The translations under genes were made by a program, and so were the position numbers. Of a stretch of 9,136 bases of DNA, positions 1 through 5,146 are shown one piece after another. The notes under the pieces were generated by a model that had not been told where the DNA came from, ran no database searches, and saw nothing but the letters and a program-made list of their open reading frames with translations. The stretch spans positions 1 through 9,136 of the forward strand of contig CAYUJV010000112.1 of the NCBI GenBank assembly GCA_964445085.1, given 5' to 3'. Numbering within the stretch: position 1 is the stretch's first letter; every line of letters begins with the position of its first letter. This stretch comes from Thiobacter sp964445085. Its GTDB lineage: Bacteria; Pseudomonadota; Gammaproteobacteria; Burkholderiales; Thiobacteraceae.

Positions 1-500
1 TGGATCGACGACAGGCCCAGCAGGAACGCGCCTTCCGGCAGCAGGCGCGGGGCGGCAGGAAGCGCGCAGCGCCGCTCCAGCACATGATCGCGGCTCAGGT
101 AATGGTGCACGCCGTCGGCAACGCCCGCGCAGCCCTGCACCACGACGTAGGCCTCGGTGGGATGGAGGTTGCCGCTGGAGGGATTGCAGCGCAGCGCCCA
201 GCGGGTGTCGCCGTAGGCCTTCCAGGCGGACAGGCCGAAGGCGAGTTCGAGCATGGCGGCGAGCTGGTCGAGGCCGAGCGGCTGCGGTGCGACCCGCCCC
301 GGCGTGTACACATCGACGAAGCGCGCCGCCGGCATGTCCGCCGGCAGCAGCGGCAGGGGCAGTTGCGGGCTGCCGGCAAAGGTGCGAAACGGATCGGGCT
401 GGGTGGCCCAGTCCAGCCCGCCCGGTCCCGCGGCATAGCGTTCGAAGCGGTGTTTGGTGCGTTCGTGGTAGGCGCGGATGATGTCGGGGGCGGGAGGCAT
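1..500 (-). CDS. SagB/ThcOx-type nitroreductase-fold dehydrogenase (3' end outside window)
   Basis: Only the first 166 residues are present; the gene runs off the left edge with no stop. The start is the ATG at 498-500, giving MPPAPDIIRAYHERTKHRFE. The opening pattern (YHERTKHRFERYAAGP, then LDWATQPDPFRTF) is characteristic of stand-alone SagB-type oxidoreductases of the nitroreductase superfamily. The segment RCNPSSGNLHPTEAYVV at about residues 104-120 is the family's conserved FMN-region motif. Such proteins are cytoplasmic FMN enzymes; the best-known relatives oxidise azolines in peptide natural-product synthesis, but stand-alone copies like this have no assigned substrate. No cyclodehydratase or precursor peptide is visible nearby, although the left side cannot be seen. 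The ribosome-binding site is weak. It is divergent from slyX, with a 116-nt gap. Family assignment is fairly sure; function is not. Confidence 0.85.
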   Translation of the reverse strand, partial: MPPAPDIIRAYHERTKHRFERYAAGPGGLDWATQPDPFRTFAGSPQLPLPLLPADMPAARFVDVYTPGRVAPQPLGLDQLAAMLELAFGLSAWKAYGDTRWALRCNPSSGNLHPTEAYVVVQGCAGVADGVHHYLSRDHVLERRCALPAAPRLLPEGAFLLGLSSI

Positions 501-576
501 GGCGAAGGACCGGGTGCGAGGCGAGCCCCTAAGGTAGCACAGGCGCGGCGCGGGCGACGGCACGGCTTCACGCCGT

Positions 577-600
577 GGCTCCCGTGCTAGCATGGGAGCC
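577..600. promoter_or_regulatory. 24-bp near-perfect palindrome overlapping a candidate slyX promoter
   Basis: Arms GGCTCCC (577-583) and GGGAGCC (594-600) enclose TGCTAGCA (585-592), itself a palindrome. Only the pair 584/593 (G against T) breaks the symmetry. The centre contains TAGCAT (588-593) preceded by TGC (585-587), which reads as an extended -10 box. A weak -35 (GCTTCA, 565-570) lies 17 bp upstream. Transcription would begin near 600, leaving a very short leader before the slyX ribosome-binding site (AAGGA, 604-608). The symmetry suggests a dimeric regulator's operator. An RNA hairpin is less likely if transcription starts downstream of it. No specific regulator is recognised. Confidence 0.5.
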
Positions 601-616
601 TGCAAGGAATCCTGTC

Positions 617-823
617 ATGAGCGACGAACGCCTGGAAAAGATCGAGTCCAAGATCGCCTTCCTCGAAGACACCGTGGACGATCTCAACAAGACGATTTAT
701 GCGCAGCAAAAGCAGATCGATCAGCTGCAGGATCTGGTCACATCCCTTTTGGGCCGCGTGCGCGACCTGTCGGACACCCTGAGCGAGATCGGGCCCGCCA
801 ACGAGCGACCGCCGCACTATTAG
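617..823 (+). CDS. slyX: SlyX family protein
   Basis: A 68-residue protein, the usual size for SlyX. The body is one long charged helix with a heptad pattern (about residues 4-52: LEKIESKIAFLEDTVDDL, then IYAQQKQIDQLQDLV), predicted to form a coiled coil. It ends in PPHY, the conserved C-terminus of the family. There is no signal peptide or membrane segment, so it should be a small cytoplasmic oligomer. The family's biochemical role is unknown; the name comes from its position next to slyD in enterobacteria, and no slyD is present here. The ATG at 617 is supported by AAGGA at 604-608. A frame-compatible upstream ATG at 575 lies before the palindrome and lacks support. It is probably monocistronic. 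Confidence 0.93.
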   Translation: MSDERLEKIESKIAFLEDTVDDLNKTIYAQQKQIDQLQDLVTSLLGRVRDLSDTLSEIGPANERPPHY

Positions 824-981
824 ACGGCGCCACCGCCAGGCGGCGCCAGCGGGCGGGTCCGGCGCCCATGAGCTATCTTTAGGAAGCGGCAGTCGCCTGC
901 CGCGGGTCCGGTGCGCTGGCTGTGCGCCGGAATATCGGCGGCCGCGCACGGCCCGTTTGCTGATTCCTGGAGGTGCTCATC
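824..981 (+). other. Hairpin-rich intergenic leader
   Basis: This 158-nt gap contains four consecutive potential stem-loops in plus-strand RNA. They are GGCGCC arms at 826-831/842-847; a perfect 7-bp stem GCGGCAG/CTGCCGC at 886-892/897-903 with a 4-nt loop; a 9-bp stem with two G-U pairs at 908-916/922-930; and GGCCG/CGGCC at 940-944/949-953 with a CGCA loop, followed by CGTTTG. The first could help end slyX transcription, but it lacks a T-run. The rest lie directly upstream of the ribosome-binding site at 969-973. High GC makes chance stems likely, so a regulatory role is only a possibility. Confidence 0.35.
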
Positions 982-1350
982 ATGTCTGCACACAATTCCC
1001 TCATCGCCAGCTTCGCCGATCATCGCCTGGCGATGGTCGAGATCGATCGCCTGCAGCGTGCCGGCTTCGACATCGGCAAGCTGCGCCTCGTGGCCCAGCG
1101 CTACCCCGTGGCTGCCGGCGGCGTGCCCGTGGTGGCGAGCCTGGGCGATCTCGATGTCCCGCTGGTCGACTGCATTCCGGAGAAGGATCTGGTCGACTAC
1201 GAGGCGGAGCTCAAGGCCGGGCGCTGGTTGCTGGTCGCCCACGGCTCGCCGGATGAAATCGCCCTGGTGCAGAACCTGGCGGAAGAAACCCACCCCACCA
1301 GCTGGGACGGCGCCGCGGATTCCGCCGTCTATTATGGCTGCGGTGACTAG
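982..1350 (+). CDS. Small general-stress-protein-like protein (YflT/GSP17M-type fold)
   Basis: A 122-residue soluble protein. The ATG at 982 has GGAGG at 969-973 with 8-nt spacing; the in-frame GTG at 973 overlaps that site and is unlikely. Residues 6-38 (SLIASFADHRLAMVEIDRLQ, then AGFDIGKLRLVAQ) resemble the strand-helix-strand opening of general-stress/YflT-type proteins. Residues 64-101 (IPEKDLVDYEAELKAGRWLL, then VAHGSPDEIALVQ) match the C-terminal half of that group (pattern IPxxxxxxYExxLKxGxxLxxxHG). Many relatives carry a long glycine-rich hydrophobic middle segment; here the two halves are joined by only about 20 residues. Function is unknown in the family. The call rests on remembered patterns and is moderate. 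It is followed 23 nt after its stop by a miniature transposable element. Confidence 0.75.
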   Translation: MSAHNSLIASFADHRLAMVEIDRLQRAGFDIGKLRLVAQRYPVAAGGVPVVASLGDLDVPLVDCIPEKDLVDYEAELKAGRWLLVAHGSPDEIALVQNLAEETHPTSWDGAADSAVYYGCGD

Positions 1351-1377
1351 GGGGTGGCGTGCTACCATCGGCGCTAA

Positions 1378-1499
1378 GGAAGCTCTGCAAGAGTACTGCG
1401 CAGCCCGTCTGGCCGCCTGCGATGCTCGCTGTACTCCCTTGTACAGGTGCGCTTCTCGGCGGCCAGCCGGGCTTGCTCGCGACCTTTTGCAGAGCTTCC
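1378..1499. mobile_element. 122-bp palindromic miniature inverted-repeat element (IS5-type target site)
   Basis: The ends carry a perfect 13-bp terminal inverted repeat, GGAAGCTCTGCAA at 1378-1390 and its reverse complement at 1487-1499. Both ends abut a direct CTAA (1374-1377 and 1500-1503), which looks like a 4-bp target duplication. CTAA fits the YTAR target preference known for many IS5-family elements. Symmetry continues inward: a 15-bp block (1403-1417) matches the complement of 1458-1472 with one mismatch, and the centre is TGTAC-6 nt-GTACA (1430-1445). No transposase is encoded, so it would need one supplied in trans. It sits between the small stress protein and the diguanylate cyclase and interrupts neither. 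As RNA it would fold into one long hairpin. Confidence 0.8.
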
Positions 1500-1543
1500 C
1501 TAATCAAAACCAATCAAGGCTGGCGCGCAGGTAGGCAATTCCC

Positions 1544-2488
1544 ATGAAAGGCCGGCTGCCGGCCACGGGGAGCGCCCCGGCCGCTGCCCGGTTTCCAGCA
1601 GGCGTGAAGCGGACGGATGGCATGAAGGGAGCGGTCGACCTCTTCCGGCGCGTGATGCACCTCCGGCGCCGGGTCGCACTGGTGGCGGGCATGGTGCTGT
1701 TCGTCGCCATCGCCATCATCGACAGCGCCGCGCCGCTGGAGATGAGCGTCCACTCCCTGTTCCTGCTGCCCATCCTGCTGGTGGCCTGGAACGTCGGCGC
1801 ATTCTGGGCGGTCACGTTTGCCATCCTTTCCGGCGTGGTGGTGATGGCGAACGGCCTGGTGTTCGGGCATCCCTACGCGAGCACGCTGCTGCTGGTCCTG
1901 AGCTCGCTGTTGCGCAGCGGGGTGTATGTGCTGGTGGCGCTGGCCATCGCCAAGCTCATCCGCGAACTGTATGACCGCGAATGCACCCTGTCGCGCACCG
2001 ATTTCCTCACCGGGCTGCCCAATCGCTTCGCCTTCTACGACGTGGTGGGCTGGGAGCTGGAGCGCCAGCGGCGCTTCGGCCGTCCGCTGTCGGTGATCTA
2101 TCTCGACTGCGACAACTTCAAGCAGGTGAATGACGAGCTCGGCCATCGCGTCGGCGACCTGCTGCTGAAGACGGTGGGCGAGGAAATTTCCAAAAGCCTG
2201 CGCCAGACCGACCTTGCGGCCCGCCTTGGCGGCGACGAATATGCCGTGCTGCTGCCGGAAACCAGCGGCGAGGCGGCGCTGGGCGTGGCGGAGGCGCTGC
2301 GCAAGGACCTCGACGAAGTCATGCGCGCCCACGGCTGGGGCGTGACCTTCAGCATTGGCGTGGTGGGCTTCGAGGTGCCGGCGCCCGGGGTGGATCAGCT
2401 CATCGAGATCGCGGACCGGCTGATGTACCGGGCGAAGCACGCCGGCAAGGACCGCGTCGCCTACGACGTGTACCGCGGCCCTGCGTGA
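1544..2488 (+). CDS. Membrane-bound diguanylate cyclase (GGDEF domain)
   Basis: A 314-residue protein that should make cyclic di-GMP from two GTP. The N-terminal part has hydrophobic segments at about residues 43-60, 67-82, 84-102 and 113-138, consistent with four to five membrane helices and no recognisable sensory domain. A short helix (139-150) leads to the GGDEF domain (about 150-309), which opens with DFLTGLPNR. The active-site motif is GGDEY (229-233); tyrosine at the last position is a common active variant. RQTD at 220-223 lies exactly five residues before it and matches the RxxD inhibitory site, so product inhibition is expected. Translation may start at the ATG at 1544 (AGGTAGG upstream) or at the ATG at 1622, just before the first helix; the extra 26 residues are low-complexity. 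It probably stands alone. Confidence 0.9.
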   Translation: MKGRLPATGSAPAAARFPAGVKRTDGMKGAVDLFRRVMHLRRRVALVAGMVLFVAIAIIDSAAPLEMSVHSLFLLPILLVAWNVGAFWAVTFAILSGVVVMANGLVFGHPYASTLLLVLSSLLRSGVYVLVALAIAKLIRELYDRECTLSRTDFLTGLPNRFAFYDVVGWELERQRRFGRPLSVIYLDCDNFKQVNDELGHRVGDLLLKTVGEEISKSLRQTDLAARLGGDEYAVLLPETSGEAALGVAEALRKDLDEVMRAHGWGVTFSIGVVGFEVPAPGVDQLIEIADRLMYRAKHAGKDRVAYDVYRGPA

Positions 2489-2510
2489 GCGTCGCCCGGG
2501 GGGCGGCCAG

Positions 2511-2535
2511 AAAAAAGCCCGGCGCGAAGCCGGGC
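2511..2535 (-). terminator. Intrinsic terminator of the glycine-zipper gene
   Basis: On the minus strand, a perfect 7-bp stem GCCCGGC/GCCGGGC (2529-2535 with 2517-2523, 5-nt loop) is followed by six T (2511-2516). It lies 24 nt after the stop of the minus-strand gene. For plus-strand transcripts from the cyclase the same hairpin exists but without a T-run. Confidence 0.9.
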
Positions 2536-2558
2536 CCGTGCGGTTGGCGCGCGGGCGC

Positions 2559-3140
2559 CTACAGGATCTGCCACTCGCCGTCGTCGCCGCGGCAGGCGCG
2601 GCCCTTGCTGGTGTTCCGCTTCCTGTCGTAATAGCGCTCGGTCGTGAACTCGCGGCACTCGCGTCCATCGAGCTTGAAGCCGCGCGTCGGCGTGACGACG
2701 TAATGCACGCCGGTGTGATCGTTGTCCCAGGCCACCGGACGTCCCAGCGGCGCCAGTTCCAGGCTGTGGCCGATGCAGGCGCGGTCGGCAGTATCCATGT
2801 CGCGGCCGACGTTGGCGCCGATGGCCGCCCCGAGCACGGTGCCGACGATGATGGCGACGGTGCGGCCATCGCCCTTGCCGACCTGGGAGCCGATGGCGCC
2901 ACCGACCACGCCGCCGAGCACCGCGCCGACCGCGCTGTAGTCGCAGCGCCCGCTGATCACGCCGTAGTCGTCGGACCATTTCCTGCCGTAGTAACCCACA
3001 TAGTAGGGGTCATGCTTCTTGCGCCAGCCGTGGGCCGGCGCGAACGGCGGCGGATCGGCGTAGCTCACCGGCGGCAGCGTGAACGCAAGGGCGAGCAGCA
3101 GGCCGAGGAAGGATGGCTTGAAGCGTTTGCGTGGGGGCAT
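2559..3140 (-). CDS. Secreted glycine-zipper (17-kDa surface-antigen-like) protein
   Basis: A 193-residue exported protein. The start at 3138-3140 is chosen because a strong GGAGGA lies 7 nt upstream and a signal peptide follows directly: basic MPPRKRFKPS, then a hydrophobic stretch at 11-27, with likely cleavage after SYA (28). There is no lipobox cysteine, so it should be periplasmic or outer-membrane associated rather than a lipoprotein. Residues 72-112 hold two glycine-zipper hairpins (GAVLGGVVGGAIGSQVG, then GTVLGAAIGANVG), the family hallmark. The C-terminus (GRECREFTTE, then RACRGDDGEWQIL) matches the outer-membrane surface-antigen pattern. Four cysteines (66, 122, 162, 183) could form disulfides. 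The precise function is unknown; relatives are linked to envelope integrity. It is monocistronic with its own terminator and divergent from the response regulator. Confidence 0.9.
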   Translation of the reverse strand: MPPRKRFKPSFLGLLLALAFTLPPVSYADPPPFAPAHGWRKKHDPYYVGYYGRKWSDDYGVISGRCDYSAVGAVLGGVVGGAIGSQVGKGDGRTVAIIVGTVLGAAIGANVGRDMDTADRACIGHSLELAPLGRPVAWDNDHTGVHYVVTPTRGFKLDGRECREFTTERYYDRKRNTSKGRACRGDDGEWQIL

Positions 3141-3351
3141 GAGGCAGTCCTCCGGACGTCTTGTGGGAGTCGGTGTCGGCGTGGCGTCGCGCAATGGCGC
3201 GAGCACGCCCGCGCAGTGTAACCCAGGCGGGGCGCGGCCGGCGCGCGGATTACAGTCTGTTCACGCTGCCGAAACGGGCCGCGCTGGGGTATCATGCAAG
3301 CCTTCCTGACACCGGAGACAAGGCTGCCGTCCAGGCGACGGGCTTCCGAGC
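3141..3351. other. Divergent intergenic region with a weak candidate promoter
   Basis: This 211-nt gap separates the glycine-zipper gene from the plus-strand response regulator. TATCAT at 3290-3295 could be a -10 box for the regulator, but no convincing -35 lies at 16-18 bp, and the regulator's ribosome-binding site is also weak. No repeat or clear operator was seen. Confidence 0.3.
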
Positions 3352-4020
3352 ATGCGGATATTGCTGGCTGACGACCATTCCCTGTTTCGCGAGGGCTTGC
3401 TGCACGTCCTGAAGGAGCTGGGTACCGAGCCGGACGTGGTGCAGGCTGCCGATTATCCGGGCGCGATCGAAACCGCAGAGCGCAATCCGGACCTCGACCT
3501 GGCCCTGCTCGACCTGAACATGCCCGGGATGGACGGACTGACCGGCGTGCGCACCTTCCGCAACAAGTTTCCCCTGCTGCCGGTCATCGTGCTGTCGGCG
3601 AGCGAATCGCCGGACGACGTGAAGCACGCCCTGGACTCGGGCGTGCTCGGTTACATTCCCAAGTCGGCCACCGCGCCGGTGATGCTGAGCGCGATCAAGC
3701 TGGTGCTCGCGGGCGGCGTGTATCTGCCGTCACTGCTGCTCGGCCACGAGGCGGTCATCGGCGACCATGCGCCCGCGCGCGCGCCCGCGGAGGCGCACCG
3801 GAGCAACACGCGCGGGCTCACCGAGCGCCAGCTGCAAGTGCTGGCGCTGCTGGCGGAGGGCAAGCCGAACAAGCTGATCGCGCGCACCCTCGACATCACC
3901 GAGGGCACCGTCAAGATTCACCTGGCCGCGATTTTTCAGGCGCTGGGGGTGCGCAACCGCACCGAGGCGGTGATCGTCGCGCAGGACATGGACCTGTCGT
4001 CCTATCGTTCCGCGGGCTGA
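3352..4020 (+). CDS. NarL/FixJ-family response regulator
   Basis: A 222-residue two-domain regulator. The receiver domain (1-120) has the acidic pair D7-D8, phospho-acceptor D54 in LLDLNMPGMDG, S82 at the switch position and K104 in YIPK, so it should be phosphorylatable. A linker of about 30 residues (about 122-153), rich in Ala and Pro near its end, leads to a LuxR-type helix-turn-helix (155-211: GLTERQLQVLALLAEGKPNK, then IARTLDITEGTVKIHLAAIF). No histidine kinase is adjacent, so it is an orphan here; target genes cannot be inferred. The ATG at 3352 is the only start that preserves the first receiver strand. Its final 19 nt overlap the convergent small gene. Confidence 0.93.
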   Translation: MRILLADDHSLFREGLLHVLKELGTEPDVVQAADYPGAIETAERNPDLDLALLDLNMPGMDGLTGVRTFRNKFPLLPVIVLSASESPDDVKHALDSGVLGYIPKSATAPVMLSAIKLVLAGGVYLPSLLLGHEAVIGDHAPARAPAEAHRSNTRGLTERQLQVLALLAEGKPNKLIARTLDITEGTVKIHLAAIFQALGVRNRTEAVIVAQDMDLSSYRSAG

Positions 4021-4307
4021 GGCGCCACCGTCAGGCGCACCTGCCTGGCGTGCTCGCGGCCATGCCGCTCCTGCTTGTTCACCGCAGTGATCAGGGCCAG
4101 CGACAGGGCGCGCGCCTGGGCGATGCTCAGGACGACCTCGCCCTCGGCTGTTGGCTGCAGCTTCAGGCGCACCGCGGGGTCCGCCGTGGGCTCGCACACC
4201 GCGGTTTCGACGTGGATGGGTGGGTGGGTGTCCCGCTGGCTTGCCGCAGGGGCAGGCTGTTGGGTGGGATTTGCAGGGGTGCCGGATTTTTCTGCAGCGT
4301 TCTTCAT
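4002..4307 (-). CDS. Hypothetical small protein
   Basis: A predicted 101-residue soluble protein that I do not recognise. Residues 1-35 are rich in Pro, Ala, Thr and Gln and look disordered. Residues 45-75 (VRLKLQPTAEGEVVLSIAQA, then RALSLALITAVN) look like strands followed by an amphipathic helix. The end (QVRLTVAPQPAER) could be a further strand. There is no signal peptide or membrane helix. AGGAGA lies about 14 nt before the ATG at 4307, farther than ideal. The 3' end overlaps the convergent response regulator by 19 nt. The opposite strand is also open here, so the call rests on protein-like composition and the absence of another gene in a 500-nt stretch. Confidence 0.6.
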   Translation of the reverse strand: MKNAAEKSGTPANPTQQPAPAASQRDTHPPIHVETAVCEPTADPAVRLKLQPTAEGEVVLSIAQARALSLALITAVNKQERHGREHARQVRLTVAPQPAER

Positions 4308-4470
4308 CTGGGTTCTCGCTCTCTCCTGGCTGCCGGAATACGGGGTTCCGGCTGACGCTTCCCTGTCACCGGAACGGCCCTTATTTGGCGCCTTTCATGT
4401 TACCGGGGGATGACCCCGGGGTATCTAGGGCATCGGCCATATACCGAAAGGCATAGCCCGGGCGGGTTCC
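4308..4470. other. Intergenic region with a GC hairpin
   Basis: There is no gene in these 163 nt between the small hypothetical gene and the efp terminator. A 6-bp perfect stem CCGGGG/CCCCGG (4403-4408/4414-4419, loop GATGA) lies about 100 nt upstream of the hypothetical start. It has no T-run on either strand, so it is not a clear terminator; an operator or leader hairpin is possible. No promoter could be placed with confidence. Confidence 0.3.
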
Positions 4471-4502
4471 AAAAAAAAAGCCAGGCAGTGTCTGGCTTTT
4501 TT
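4471..4502 (-). terminator. Intrinsic terminator of the ompR-envZ-earP-efp cluster
   Basis: Stem GCCAG/CTGGC (4480-4484/4492-4496, 7-nt loop) is flanked by nine A on the left (4471-4479) and six T on the right (4497-4502). On the minus strand it reads as a hairpin followed by nine T, 20 nt after the efp stop. The flanking A and T runs can extend the stem and would let it work in both directions. Confidence 0.92.
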
Positions 4503-4521
4503 GCGTGCTGTGGGGACGCGT

Positions 4522-5079
4522 CTAGGCGGTCACGCGGCGGCGATACTCGTGGGTGCGGGTGTCGATCTCGATCTTGTCGCCGGTCTCGCAGAAGGCGGGC
4601 ACCTGGATTTCGAAACCGGTGGAGATCTTGGCGGGCTTCATCACTTTGCCCGAGGTGTCGCCGCGCACGGCCGGCTCGGTGGTGATTTCGCGCACCACGG
4701 AGGTCGGCAGTTCCACGGAGATGGCCTTGCCGTTGTAGAACACCACTTCCACCGGCATGCCGTCTTCCAGGTAGTTGATGGCATCGCCCATGTTGTCGGC
4801 CTCGACCTCGTGCTGCTCGTAGTCGGCGTCCATGAACACGTACATGGGATCGGCGAAGTAGGAGTAGGTGGCTTCCTTGCGGTCGAGCACCACCGTCTCG
4901 AACTTGTCGTCGGCCTTGTACACGGTTTCGGCGCCTGCCCCGGTGAGCAGGTTCTTCATCTTCAGTTTCACCACGGCGGCATTGCGGCCGGAGCGGTTGT
5001 ATTCGGCCTTCTGGATGACCATCGGATCCTTGCCGATCATCACCACGTTGCCTGCGCGGAGTTCCTGTGCGGTTTTCAT
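4522..5079 (-). CDS. efp: Translation elongation factor P (arginine type)
   Basis: A 185-residue protein of standard EF-P length. It binds the ribosome next to the P site and restores peptide-bond formation at consecutive prolines. It has an N-terminal KOW-like domain (about 2-64), an OB domain (65-126) and a C-terminal OB domain (129-184) ending in the family signature GDKIEIDTRTHEYRRRV (167-183). The tip of the first domain reads EYNRSGRNAAVV, placing arginine at position 32 where E. coli has the modified lysine. Arg32 is the residue rhamnosylated by EarP, whose gene lies directly upstream. The start is at 5077-5079, with only a weak TTAGAG ribosome-binding site. It is last in the cluster and probably also has its own promoter. 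Confidence 0.97.
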   Translation of the reverse strand: MKTAQELRAGNVVMIGKDPMVIQKAEYNRSGRNAAVVKLKMKNLLTGAGAETVYKADDKFETVVLDRKEATYSYFADPMYVFMDADYEQHEVEADNMGDAINYLEDGMPVEVVFYNGKAISVELPTSVVREITTEPAVRGDTSGKVMKPAKISTGFEIQVPAFCETGDKIEIDTRTHEYRRRVTA

Positions 5080-5118
5080 AATCTCTAAGATACCTAAGCT
5101 GGGTTCGGAAAACCCTCA

Positions 5119-5146
5119 ATTATATCGGGTTTTTGCAAAATTGCAC
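5119..5146 (-). promoter_or_regulatory. Candidate efp promoter inside the 3' end of earP
   Basis: On the minus strand a perfect TATAAT (5119-5124) includes the earP stop codon. A weak -35, GTGCAA (5141-5146), lies 16 bp upstream. Transcription would begin near 5112, giving a leader of about 33 nt with a small GGGTT/AACCC hairpin (5101-5115). In this GC-rich window a consensus -10 stands out, and EF-P is normally needed in far larger amounts than EarP, so separate expression is plausible. Confidence 0.5.

Noticed and set aside
826..847. GGCGCC inverted repeat as a slyX terminator
   Set aside because: No T-run follows; it is listed only as a leader hairpin.
1378..1499. The palindrome as a simple intrinsic terminator
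   Set aside because: The flanking CTAA duplications and sharp 13-bp termini fit an inserted element better; no T-run follows.
1514..2902. Open minus-strand frame of 462 codons
   Set aside because: It spans the diguanylate cyclase, the terminator and the glycine-zipper gene, and its translation is compositionally biased with no recognisable domain.
4050..4355. Plus-strand frame opposite the small hypothetical gene
   Set aside because: The translation is Arg/Gly-rich without helix or strand pattern and there is no ribosome-binding site; the minus-strand reading looks more protein-like.
4381..4398. Five-codon reading frame MKGAK on the minus strand, possible leader peptide
   Set aside because: There is no ribosome-binding site and no attenuator structure linking it to the hypothetical gene.
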